From Caldisericota bacterium (lineage in GTDB: Bacteria > CAIJMQ01 > JAADFP01): DNA of 23,749 nucleotides. Below the pieces are notes generated by a model. The model ran no database searches. It was not told the origin of the DNA and was given only the letters and a program-made list of their open reading frames with translations. Location of the stretch: contig JAADFP010000021.1 in NCBI GenBank assembly GCA_013152825.1, positions 1 through 23,749 on the forward strand, read 5' to 3'. This document shows positions 8,008 through 16,328 of this stretch, piece by piece (position 1 is the stretch's first letter; the number at the start of each line of letters is the position of its first letter). Made by a program: the position numbers and the translations under genes.

Positions 8008-8642
8008 TCTAACTGAGGAAATGGGTTAACCACGCTGGAGGCAACATTCTTCACGTGTGCACTTATTCGCTTCAAGTAGCGCACTAAAAGCACATAAATA
8101 ATAGCAAGATGCGTAGAAAGTGAACTATCTGCTATTATCTTTTCCATCAATAATTCGCACTCCCTGGCAATGGCGGCATGCGTCTCCATTACTGCTTTCC
8201 CTTTTTCCTTGTCTCCCTGCCTCAGGGCCTCCTCGGTTAACTCAAATCCTTTTTTTACCTTCTTTTCTATCTTGCGAATATTCTCTATATACTCCCCGCT
8301 TAATGGTTCAGGGTACCTATGGGCTAATTCAATAACATTCTTGGAGTAATCACCTATTCTCTCTATGTCCTTTATCAAACTAATAAGGGTAAGTGCAGGA
8401 TTTATATCCTGGGAGGGGTTAATGCTCAAATGCTCCAGTATCTTTCTGCGAATATCAATTTCCAGAGCATTTAGCTCCTGGTCCTTCTTGTAAATATCTT
8501 CCTTCTCTTTCTCCTTCTCTATTAACACCCTTAAAGCATAATCAAACATCTGATAAGCCTGGGAGAACATTTCTTCTGCCTTTTCATACGCAACACTCAA
8601 AAGATCCGAAGTCTTCCATAACTCTATCAACCTCCGAAACAT
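7965..8642 (-). CDS. phoU: PhoU-domain protein
   Basis: A 225-residue, all-helical protein with the two-part PhoU pattern: the acidic metal-binding region around 'DQELNALEIDIRRKILEHL' and the canonical 'LIKDIERIGDYSKNVIELA'. PhoU proteins bind metal clusters at the membrane and modulate phosphate transporters. The gene follows the Na/Pi symporter with a 6-base gap and has a strong GGAGGTGA ribosome binding site, so it is probably the dedicated regulator of that symporter; in many bacteria the two are fused. The frame itself is intact even though the symporter frame is broken. Confidence 0.88.
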   Translation of the reverse strand: MFRRLIELWKTSDLLSVAYEKAEEMFSQAYQMFDYALRVLIEKEKEKEDIYKKDQELNALEIDIRRKILEHLSINPSQDINPALTLISLIKDIERIGDYSKNVIELAHRYPEPLSGEYIENIRKIEKKVKKGFELTEEALRQGDKEKGKAVMETHAAIARECELLMEKIIADSSLSTHLAIIYVLLVRYLKRISAHVKNVASSVVNPFPQLDYKPVELEKRDRES

Positions 8643-8648
8643 TTTTTA

Positions 8649-9745
8649 TCACCTCCTAAAGAATAATATTATCAAACCAGGAAGAAAGAAGAAAATACCC
8701 AGGATATACACCAGAGCCACCCACCTCTTTCTCCCCACCGCTTCTCCCAGTTTGTAAGCCAATCCTATGGGAACCTTTCTCATCGGGTACCAGATAAGAA
8801 TTCCCAGGATATTAAAAGCAAGATGGGAAAAAGCAACCTGAATCGAAGTAAAATCCCCGGTTACCAGAGAAGCTAAAATTGCCGTCAAAGTGGTCCCTAC
8901 ATTAGCTCCCAGAGTATAGGGGAATATTTTTTCCACGTTTAAAAGCCCCGCCCCTATCAAAGGCACCACCAGAGAGGTAGCCACAGAAGAGGATTGAATA
9001 AAAGCAGTTATGGCAAAACCAAGAAGCCCTATCACCAGAGGATTGACAAAAAGATAGCGGTCCAGGAGAAGTTCCAACTTCTTCCCGGAAACTCTCCTGA
9101 TTATTTTGACCAGGAAAATCAGGGAGGTAATCACCAGCACAAAGGCCAGAATTATCCCCAGTACAAAATGGCTCCGTACTAAAAAGAGAAAAAACTTCAC
9201 CGCAGGGGCAACTGCAAGCTTCAAGGGTGAAGTAAAAGTAAACCCTCCCAGATGCTGGAAGGAAAGCGTTAAATAATAAGATGCCTTGGTCAGAATATGA
9301 AACTTAATCTGTAAAGGGAAAATGACAATAACGGTGAGAAAATTAAATATATCATGCACAATTGCTCCGGAAAATGCTCTCTTGAACTCCTCCCGCCACC
9401 TGAGATGTGCCAGAGAAACCAGAATATTGGTAATAGTCGTACCAATATTGGCACCCATGATAATAGGGATAGCATGGGAAAGAGGAAGCATTCCGGAAGC
9501 TACGAAACCCACCACCAGGGAAGTGGTAGCCGAAGACGATTGAATAACCGCAGTAGAAACAATACCGATAAAAAGCCCAGCCCTACAAGCGGATTAGCCG
9601 TGGTCTGAATAAGCGACTCGGCAAATCCCTTCCCCAGGCCCTTGAGAGAAACCCCGAGCAACTTTATCCCAACCAGGAACAGGTAGAGATAAAGCAAAGC
9701 AAGAAAAGTCTGTAGGATAACCTCTGATTTTCTGGTTTCTTCCAT
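8649..9745 (-). pseudogene. Na+/phosphate symporter (NptA/YjbB family), frameshifted by a 5-bp tandem duplication
   Basis: This is a sodium-dependent phosphate importer of the inner membrane. The family's internal repeat is visible: the first QSSS motif (VIQSSSATTSLVVGF, then GANIGTTITNILVSL) and the second (FIQSSSVATSLVVPL, then GANVGTTLTAILASL). The N-terminal frame (9745 to about 9584) ends in ANPLVGLG and goes out of frame just before the first QSSS. At 9574-9583 AGCCC is duplicated (GGGCT twice on the coding strand); deleting one copy gives ANPLVGLFIGIVSTAVIQSSS and a 363-residue protein. Start ATG 9745 has little Shine-Dalgarno sequence. The downstream phoU is intact. Without correction only a 54-residue fragment plus tail is made from the first start; internal initiation at 9515 would lack the first helices and half of the first QSSS region. 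Confidence 0.88.
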
Positions 9746-9765
9746 TTATTTAAGAAATTGTAGTG

Positions 9766-9771
9766 ATTATA
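9766..9771 (-). promoter_or_regulatory. -10 box TATAAT before the Na/Pi symporter-phoU operon
   Basis: A perfect TATAAT on the minus strand lies 20 nt upstream of the ATG at 9745. No good -35 is seen at the usual distance. Confidence 0.35.
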
Positions 9772-9837
9772 CCTGAAAATTATTTATAGGGGAAGGATTT
9801 ATTCCTCTCCACAGCAGCAGCTCCCTAGCCTAACTGC

Positions 9838-9891
9838 GTAAATCGGTTGCGGTTGGGTAGCGCGAAACGAATACCGTGAGCCGTTTATCGC
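9838..9891. other. Unexplained GC-richer segment with imperfect inverted ends
   Basis: Within the 9746-10284 intergenic stretch, this segment differs in composition from the surrounding pyrimidine-rich spacer. Its ends are imperfectly inverted (GCGTAAATCGG near 9836-9846; CCGTTTATCGC near 9881-9891). No reading frame of interest is found. It could be a structured RNA part or a remnant of a small mobile element; neither is supported further. Confidence 0.3.
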
Positions 9892-9962
9892 CTCTCCACC
9901 TGTATCCCCCCTGTTTCTTCTTCCTCCACCTATTCCCTCCTTCGTCATTCCTGCCTCCCGTT

Positions 9963-10215
9963 GTCATTCCTGCGGAAGCAGGAATCTATATAGCCTGCCA
10001 AGATATGCACATGCGCTCCTCTGGATACCCGCTTTCGCGGGTATGACAAGCAGTGCTGGTGTCGGAATAAACCCTAAACAACAAACCCAAAACTCTCTAC
10101 CAGGAATACCAGGAAACTTACTCACTTACTCACCTACTCACTTATTCACTACTTACTGTTCACTGCTTACTATCCCTTCCCTCGCTACTAACTACTATCT
10201 ACTCGCTACGCTACT
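9963..10215 (+). repeat. Composite intergenic repeat, copy 2 (E1-E2-A-B-C)
   Basis: It begins with palindrome E1 (ATTCCTGCGGAAGCAGGAAT at 9966-9985), then palindrome E2 (ATACCCGCTTTCGCGGGTAT at 10025-10044), a linker with GGAATAAACCC, block A (10067-10092), a short block B (10093-10114), and a long block C (10115-10215) of TTACTCAC, TTCACTAC and CTACTAACTACTATCTACTC units. E1 and E2 could form 8-bp hairpins. The rest of 9746-10284 is pyrimidine-rich spacer without a gene. Translations of E1/E2 give the FLRKQES/PAFAGMT-like peptides often mis-annotated as proteins. Confidence 0.85.
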
Positions 10216-10284
10216 AACCATCCTCTCAGTTTAAGCTCTATCCTCAAAGTTTATAGCCTAAAACCCTCCTACCTTCCCGGCTAA

Positions 10285-11074
10285 TCAGCCGGAATGACGC
10301 AGGGCTAAAAATAGGGTAAACAGGCTTATCCCCCAGAGATAAAATGAGAAATAGGAAAGTTTGCGAATGGAAATAACTTTCTTTAACAAAACCAGGGAGG
10401 CACAACCGGCGAGGAAAGCAAAAAGGAAGGCGGTTATCTCTTCCGGCCCTACCAGAAATTCGCGCACACTCCCGGTTTTAATCAAAGCCCCCAGGATAGC
10501 CGGGACAACCAGGAGAAAAGAAAAGCGAAAACTTTCTTTTCTTTTAATGCCCAGAGCAAGCCCTGTGGAAATAGTCACTCCTGAGCGAGAAATGCCAGGT
10601 AATAGGGCAAAAGCCTGGGCAATTCCTATAAGAAAGGCACGATGATACTGAAGGTATCTGATTTTACGGTAGGGGAACCTTTCTGCAAGAAACAGAATCA
10701 CTCCAGTAAAGAAAAAGGCAAAAGCAAGAAAAAATGTATTTTGGAAAATTTCCTCGATCCTGTGTTCCCATATTCCTCCTACCACGGCTATGGGAAATGT
10801 ACCCAGGACAATAAAGGCAAATAGCCTTCTTGCATTGTGGAGGGATTTATTTTTATAGAAAATTAAGGAAAGAACTATCTTCTTAATATCCTTGTAAAAA
10901 TAAAGGAGAATGGCCAGCAGGCAGGGTTCCTGCATGGAGAAAAACTATGAAGGAGGCAGAGGTGGGGATTCTTATAAATTTTCCTATTAATACCAGATGA
11001 CCCGAGGAGGAAATGGGTAAAAATTCCGTAACTCCCTGGATTACACCCAGGATTATCGCATTAACTATCCCCAA
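10285..11074 (-). pseudogene. uppP: Undecaprenyl-diphosphatase (BacA family), frameshifted by a 4-bp tandem duplication
   Basis: UppP recycles the undecaprenyl-diphosphate carrier for peptidoglycan and other envelope glycans. The N-terminal frame has the signature IQGVTEFLPISSSGHLVL with the catalytic Glu, and FLHAGTL. The second frame carries 'GIAQAFALLPGISRSGVTISTGL', the second signature with the catalytic Arg, and the remaining membrane segments. At 10918-10925 CAGG is present twice (CCTG twice on the coding strand); removing one copy gives FLHAGTLLAILLYFYKD and a 261-residue protein of normal length. The start is TTG at 11074, supported by AGAGGGG 4 nt upstream; the protein then begins MGIVNAIILGVIQG. 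This would normally be an important gene; a second, unrelated undecaprenyl-diphosphatase (PAP2 type) could make up for its loss but is not in the window. Confidence 0.9.
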
Positions 11075-11194
11075 AATACCCCTCTAAGTCAACCTTCGGG
11101 TGTCCCCCACAAATGGCTCCTATTCTCACGGTATCCCCCAATCTTCTCGCCGGAAGATAGACCAGCCTATAGTCTAAACAACTTCTTTCCTATA

Positions 11195-13229
11195 CTACCT
11201 CAAAAACAGGGGGGCTAAAACAAGTGAGACCACGGACATAAGTTTTATAAGGATATTTAGCGAAGGTCCCATGGTATCTTTCAAAGGATCGCCGAAAGTA
11301 TCTCCAATTACTGCTGATTTATGCGCTTCACTTCCTTTCCCGCCCATGTTACCTGCTTCAATGAATTTCTTTGCATTATCCAGCGCAGCTCCACTATTCG
11401 CCATCTGAATCCCCAGCTGTAATCCCGTAACCAGTGCTCCCACCAGAAATCCTCCCAGAGCAAGGGGCCCTAACAAGAAACCTATAGCTACAGGGAAGAT
11501 AACCGCCAGCACGCCTGGCAACATCATGCTTTGTAATGCCCCTTTCGCTGCTATATCAACACAACGGGTGGAATCAGCTTCCGCCTTTCCTTCCATAAGG
11601 CCGTCAATTTCCTTAAACTGCCTTCTTACCTCATCAATAATTTTATTTGCTACCTTCCCCACTCCCCCAGCCAGAAGGGAGGAGAACAAGAACGGCACCA
11701 TCCCTCCGATGAGTAACCCGGCAATTAAACGAGGATCTGTAAGAAACAGTTGTATAGGCTGGGACGAGAAATATTTCAGTGTAGCAATATAGGCAGTTAT
11801 CAAACCCAGCGCAGCAAAAGCTGCCGAGCCTATGGCAAAACCCTTTCCTATTGCTGCCGTGGTATTCCCCACTGCATCAAGTTCATCGGCTACTTTTCTT
11901 ACTTCTTTACCCAGGCCAGCCATCTCGGCTATTCCCGCCGCATTATCGGCTACCGGGCCATAAGAATCTACCGCCAGCGTAATACCCAGGATAGAAAGCA
12001 TCCCCAAGGCGCCCAGAGCTACTCCGTACATACCGGCCAGATGAAAACTCAACAGGGTTGCTCCAGCAATTACGATAGTAGGGATAAAGGTAGAAAGCAT
12101 TCCCACAGAGACACCTCCCAGGATAGTTACTGCAGGGCCATGAGAAGCAGCCTCCGAGAGCCTTTTTACCGGTCCAAACTTATAGGAAGTAAAATATTCA
12201 CTCACTCCACCGATTATCAACCCCGTCGCCAATCCAGAATCCAGCCACTACTGCCCAGAAAGGCCCCATCAAAGGATAAGCAACATAAGAAATACCGCTA
12301 TTCTTAATAATGAAATATGCACCAGCCACCATGGTTACCGCTGCCGAATAAACGCCTGTATTCATGGCCTTTTGCGGATCCTTGAAAGGAATTATCCTGG
12401 TAATGAAAATACCCAGGAAAGATGAAATAAGGCCCCATCCGGCAATGGCAAAGGGGAGAAAAAGAATAGACTCATGAGCCTTCTTGGAAAGAAATATAGT
12501 ATAGCCTATGGCAATAGAAGCAATTATGGACTCTACGTAAGATTCCAGGAGATCTGCTCCCATTCCCGCCGTATCTCCTACATTATCTCCCACATTATCC
12601 GCAATTACCGCAGGGTTTCGTGGGTCATCCTCAGGGATACCTGCCTCTACCTTCCCCACCAGGTCAGCTCCCATGTCAGCTCCTTTGGTGTAAATACCGC
12701 CTCCGGCTCGCGCAAATAGGGCCAGCAACGAGGCTCCCATGGCATAACCATTAACAGCAAGTGGATCCCCTTTAAAGGTACGATAAACAAATATCAAACC
12801 TAAAAGAGCAATCCCCACGATAGAGAGCCCGGTTATCACACCAGCCGAAAAAGAAATCCGCAAGGCAGGAAGTATCCCTTTTCTGGCTGCCTCAGTGGTG
12901 CGGGAATTAGATTTAGTGCCCACAGTCATGGCAATAAAACCGGCCAGACCAGAAGCAAAAGCACCTAATATAAAGGCAATAGCTGTTCTCCAGTTCACCT
13001 CCACCTTACTGCCCAGGCGAGGAGCAAGAGAAAATAATAGGGCAATAATCACTACCACCAGGGAAACCGCCAGATATTCTCTCTTAAGAAAAGCCCTGGC
13101 TCCCTGCTGTATCTTTAACGAAATCCCCTGCATTACCTCATTCCCAGGACTCTTTCTGAGAATATCCCAGCTAAGTCCAATTACTACCAATATAGCAAGT
13201 ACAGCTGAGTAAAGAGAAAAGTTCAACAT
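11195..13229 (-). pseudogene. hppA: Membrane-bound ion-pumping pyrophosphatase, frameshifted by a 7-bp tandem duplication
   Basis: HppA couples pyrophosphate hydrolysis to H+ and/or Na+ pumping across the inner membrane. The first frame holds the substrate site: GGGIYTKGADMGADLVGKVE and DNVGDNVGDTAGMGADLLESY. The second has DSYGPVADNAAGIAEM, GNTTAAIGKGFAIGSAA and the C-terminal GDTFGDPLKDTMGPSLNILIKL. GNTTAA with a following G is the pattern of the K+-dependent subfamily (the K+-independent form has Lys at the second Ala). At 12231-12244 AATCCAG occurs twice in tandem (CTGGATT twice on the coding strand); removing one copy gives FWAVVAGLATGLIIGGVSEYF and a 675-residue protein, normal for the family. 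The break is at about residue 328, in the middle of the pump. The start ATG overlaps the pth stop by 7 bases, with AGGAGG upstream. Confidence 0.93.
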
Positions 13230-13807
13230 GTCAGAATCCTCCTGTTACTATAAAGACTCATAGCTTTTTCTATCCCCTCGTTTATCCAGACACCAATAGC
13301 CTTTTCGCATAATAAGAATACTTCATCCATTAGCTTTTTTTCCTCCGGGGTAAATCTCTCCAGCACATATTCCACTAAATCTTTGTTCTCCTCCCTGCCA
13401 ATCCCTATCTTAAGCCGGGTAAATTCATGACTCCCCATATCCTCTATAATAGAGGCTACCCCTCTATGTCCTCCCGAAGTAGAAGCGTAAACCAATTTTA
13501 TTTTCCCAAAAGGTATATCCGCATCATCATGCACTATTAGCAAAGAGTCCAGGGATAACCTAAAGCGATGCACTATCCCCTGCACCGCCTTGCCGCTTTC
13601 ATTCATAAATACGGAAGGAAGACACAAATATACTGCCCGCCTCCCCAATTCTCCTTTGCCAAACCGATAGGTGCGGCCTCTTCTATCTGTACGTATATCC
13701 CACTTCCGGGAGAGCCACTTTACTAACTTTTTTCCCACATTGTGCCGCGTCTCTTCATACTTTTTCCCCGGATTACCCAGGCCTACTATACAACAGGGAG
13801 ATCCCAT
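13223..13807 (-). CDS. pth: Peptidyl-tRNA hydrolase
   Basis: This cytoplasmic enzyme releases tRNA from peptidyl-tRNAs that drop off the ribosome. The 194 residues contain GLGNPGKKYEETRHNVG with the catalytic His22 and N12, FMNESG with N69, and HDDADIPFGK with the catalytic Asp. In the segment SGGHRGVASI the Asn found in E. coli (GGHNG) is Arg115; I believe this variant occurs in other deep bacterial lineages, so it is not a sign of inactivity. The gene lies 17 nt after rplY and overlaps hppA. The rplY-pth pairing downstream of prs is a classic bacterial arrangement. Confidence 0.95.
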   Translation of the reverse strand: MGSPCCIVGLGNPGKKYEETRHNVGKKLVKWLSRKWDIRTDRRGRTYRFGKGELGRRAVYLCLPSVFMNESGKAVQGIVHRFRLSLDSLLIVHDDADIPFGKIKLVYASTSGGHRGVASIIEDMGSHEFTRLKIGIGREENKDLVEYVLERFTPEEKKLMDEVFLLCEKAIGVWINEGIEKAMSLYSNRRILTC

Positions 13808-13824
13808 ACTTCACTCCGGGTAAT

Positions 13825-14496
13825 TTATTCGGATTCCTCTCGTTTCTTCTCTTCTTTCTCTTCCCCTTCCTCTACCTCTTCTTCCTTCTCTCTGCCTGCC
13901 ACTTCCACCTCTTCCGGCAACACAGGTTTAATCTCCTCTTCCATTACCCGGGGTGCCAGTACGGTAACAATAGTTTCCTCTGGGTGAGTAAGAATCTTGA
14001 TATTTTCGGGAAGTCGTAAATCTTTTATATGAATCGAATTACCTATGGATAGTTCACTTACATCCACCTCTATATGTTCTGGAATATCCTGAATAAGAGC
14101 CTCTACCTCCACACTTCTATGAATCTCTTCCAGGACACCACCTTCCTTTACTCCCTTCGGTTCACCTACGAAAACAAAGGGTATTTCTATCACTATGGGT
14201 GTCTTGGTATCCACTCTCTGAAAATCCAGGTGGATTACCGTATCCTTCACTGGATCATATTGAGTATCCTTCAAGATAGAAAGATACTTCTTCTTCTTTC
14301 CTTTAAACTTAAGATCTACAACCACCTGCTCTCCGTGAATAAAATGGAGAAAATGCAGAAACTCATGGGCAAGAATCTTAAAAGGGACAGATTTTTTCCC
14401 CGCTCCGTAAAGGATACCCGGGATATAGCCCTCCCTTCTCAAACTTTTTGCCTTTGCCTCTCCTCTTTCTTCTACTTCAAGTTCCACCTTTTTCAT
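13825..14496 (-). CDS. rplY: 50S ribosomal protein L25, long (Ctc/TL5) form
   Basis: A 223-residue 5S-rRNA-binding protein of the long general-stress (Ctc/TL5) type. The N-terminal L25 domain (1-95; 'KAKSLRREGYIPGILYGAGK', 'DPVKDTVIHLDFQRVD') is followed by the TL5 beta domain ('VEALIQDIPEHIEVDVSELSIGNSIHIKDL'). The tail from about 187 on is very rich in Glu and Lys, a common disordered extension; the DNA there is a low-complexity TTC/CTC tract on the plus strand. AAAGGAG precedes the ATG. The gene sits 19 nt downstream of prs. Confidence 0.94.
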   Translation of the reverse strand: MKKVELEVEERGEAKAKSLRREGYIPGILYGAGKKSVPFKILAHEFLHFLHFIHGEQVVVDLKFKGKKKKYLSILKDTQYDPVKDTVIHLDFQRVDTKTPIVIEIPFVFVGEPKGVKEGGVLEEIHRSVEVEALIQDIPEHIEVDVSELSIGNSIHIKDLRLPENIKILTHPEETIVTVLAPRVMEEEIKPVLPEEVEVAGREKEEEVEEGEEKEEKKREESE

Positions 14497-14515
14497 TTTT
14501 TATCTCCTTTAAATC

Positions 14516-15460
14516 TTAAATAAACAACGAGCTTATTGAAGCCCCCTTATACACTCTGAGTATTGCTTCTCCCAGAAGAGAAGCCACCGAGAGAACAGTT
14601 ATTTTTTTATACTCCTGCTCTTTCTTGGGAATACTATTGGTAACTACAACCTCCTCAAAAACAGAATTTTCCAGGTTTTCTACTGCCCTCCCGCTAAATA
14701 CAGGATGCGTAGCACAGCAATAAACCGCCCTGGCTCCTTTTTCCTTTATAGTCTGTGCCGCCTGAATTATAGTCCCACCTGTGTCTATCATATCATCTAT
14801 TATAAATACATTCCTGTCTTTTATTTCTCCCACAATATGCATAACCTGTGACACATTTGGTTCAGGTCTTCTCTTATCCACAATGGCCAGGGAAGCTTCC
14901 AGCCTTTTGGCAAAGGCCCTGGCTCTTTCCACCCCTCCTGGATCAGGAGCTACAATGGTAAGGTCCGAAAGATTCTTTTTCTTAATGTAATCGACAAGCA
15001 GTGGTGCAGCATAGAGATGATCCACCGGTATATCAAAAAAACCCTGTATCTGGCCAGCGTGTAAGTCCATCACCAGCACCCGGTCCGCCCCTGCCTGGGT
15101 AATAAGGTTCGCCACAAGCTTGGAGCTTATAGGCACCCGCGGTTGCACCTTTCTATCCTGGCGGGCATACCCATAGTAAGGAATTACCGCAGTTATCTTC
15201 CGCGCGGAGGCCCGTCTAAAGGCATCCAACAGGATAAGAAGCTCCATGAGATTATGGTTAACCGGAGGGCAGGTAGGCTGAATGAGAAAAATATCCTTTC
15301 CTCGCACACTTTCGTTAATCTTAACCTGCGTTTCCCCATCACTGAAGGTGCCCACGAACGCATCCCCCAGGGGTATATCTACATACCTGCTGATCTCTTC
15401 TGCAAGTTCCCTGTGTGCGTTTCCGGTAAAAATCTTGATGCCATCCTTATCCTTGTTCAT
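14516..15460 (-). CDS. prs: Ribose-phosphate pyrophosphokinase
   Basis: It makes PRPP from ribose-5-phosphate and ATP for nucleotide, His and Trp synthesis. The 314 residues are full length. Visible motifs are FSDGETQVKINESVRGKD, PYYGYARQDRK (catalytic flexible region), DLHAGQIQGFFDIPVDHL, and the PRPP-binding VFIIDDMIDTGGTI. The start ATG has GGAGG 8 nt upstream and a recognisable promoter. It is the first gene of a prs-rplY-pth-hppA run; the frame is intact, in contrast to the end of the same run. Confidence 0.96.
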   Translation of the reverse strand: MNKDKDGIKIFTGNAHRELAEEISRYVDIPLGDAFVGTFSDGETQVKINESVRGKDIFLIQPTCPPVNHNLMELLILLDAFRRASARKITAVIPYYGYARQDRKVQPRVPISSKLVANLITQAGADRVLVMDLHAGQIQGFFDIPVDHLYAAPLLVDYIKKKNLSDLTIVAPDPGGVERARAFAKRLEASLAIVDKRRPEPNVSQVMHIVGEIKDRNVFIIDDMIDTGGTIIQAAQTIKEKGARAVYCCATHPVFSGRAVENLENSVFEEVVVTNSIPKKEQEYKKITVLSVASLLGEAILRVYKGASISSLFI

Positions 15461-15480
15461 AACTTAACCTCCGGGCTGAA

Positions 15481-15510
15481 ATTTTATCACATATTTACTC
15501 CTTCTGTCTA
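15481..15510 (-). promoter_or_regulatory. Promoter of the prs operon (TAGACA-N18-TAAAAT, extended -10)
   Basis: On the minus strand TAGACA (15510-15505) is followed after 18 nt by TGATAAAAT, with TAAAAT at 15486-15481. The -10 box ends 20 nt before the ATG, leaving room for the GGAGG ribosome binding site. It fits a housekeeping sigma factor and shares TGNTAAAAT with three other promoters in the window. Confidence 0.5.
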
Positions 15511-15544
15511 TAATATTGCACTATTTCCACTACTGATCTATGCT

Positions 15545-16060
15545 CAAGCTATATTTAGACCTTAGACCTGCGACTTTAGACCGATAAAAGTGAGTAAGTG
15601 AATAGGTGAATAAGTGAGTAGGGAAGATGCGAGATACAGGGCGTAGAAACAAAGGGCACAGAGGGATAGAGGGGGAAGAGAAGAAGGGAGGCTGGGTATC
15701 CTGGGGGGGTATCCTGACCTCCATGTGGTTTAGGTTTTGAGTTTATTATTTTGGGCTTTGGGTTTATTTAGAGTTTTAGGTTTTGTATTTAGGGTTTATT
15801 CCGTCACCAGCCCTGCTGGTCATACCCGCGAAAGCGGGGCAAGACCTTAGACCGTAGACTTTAGACTTTAGTAGTGAGTAGCGAGGGGAGGGGTAGTGAG
15901 TAGTAAATAGTAAACAGTAAGCAGTGAAAAGCAAGTCAGTTTCCTGGTATCTTAGTGTCCTGGTTTCCGGGTAGAAAGTTTTGGGTTTGTTGTTTAGGGT
16001 TTTAAATGAAGTGGATTCCTGCTTTCGCCCCAATGTAAATCGGGACAGGCAGAAATGACA
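15545..16060 (-). repeat. Composite intergenic repeat array, copy 3 (several blocks)
   Basis: Most of the 868-base gap between prs and the SDR gene consists of repeat blocks, mainly in minus orientation: D (TTTAGACCTTAGAC, 15553-15583), C (AGTGAGTAAGTGAATAGG, 15589-15622), a purine-rich spacer (15623-15728), A (15729-15810), linker and truncated palindrome E2 (15811-15840), D (15841-15871), C (15870-15935), B (15937-15975), A (15976-16004), and an E1 hairpin interrupted by about 25 bases (16013-16058). Two nearly complete units thus stand head to tail. No gene is seen here; all open frames run through repeat blocks. Confidence 0.85.
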
Positions 16061-16110
16061 AAGGCAGACAAACAGAGGTTAAAGCTATAATACGAACCAC
16101 CAGGTTCTAC

Positions 16111-16173
16111 CTGTCATACCCGCGAAAGCGGGTATCCACGCAAGACCTTAGACCTTAGACTTTAGACCTTAGG
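16111..16173 (+). repeat. Palindrome E2 plus D block, inverted partner of 18847-18903
   Basis: CTGTCATACCCGCGAAAGCG opens the copy, followed by GGTATCCACGCAAGACC and several GACCTTAGACTTTAG units. The first 57 bases match the reverse complement of 18847-18903 with one mismatch, and weaker similarity continues outwards for about 25 bases. Bases 16174-16284 contain nothing else that I recognise. Confidence 0.9.
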
Positions 16174-16284
16174 TTGGTTCAGGGATGAGTAGATGGAAGT
16201 AGTGAATAGCCTGGCAATTCTGGTTGTTTCCCCGCTTGCCCCCGATTTTGATAGATACAGAGAGAATTTATTTGGGGTTTATAT

Positions 16285-16290
16285 TATAAT
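16285..16290 (+). promoter_or_regulatory. -10 box TATAAT before the SDR-cutA-UroD genes
   Basis: A perfect TATAAT lies 38 nt before the ATG at 16329; transcription from it would leave a roughly 30-nt leader with the strong AGAGGAGGAGA ribosome binding site. No good -35 is seen 16-18 nt upstream. Confidence 0.4.
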
Positions 16291-16328
16291 GTAGGGGAAA
16301 AATACTATAAGAAGAGGAGGAGAAAGAA

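Noticed and set aside
9963..10048. E1/E2 palindromes as a CRISPR array
   Set aside because: There are only two different hairpins per locus, no regular spacers and no cas genes.
10043..10234. Open frame through repeat copy 2 with LTHLLTYSLTHLF-like translation
   Set aside because: It runs through low-complexity repeat block C and similar frames appear in every copy of the repeat in both orientations; no ribosome binding site or conserved domain.
15530..16033. Open frames in the prs-SDR gap
   Set aside because: All cross repeat blocks A-E or the purine-rich spacer and change with block arrangement; they are shadows of the repeats.
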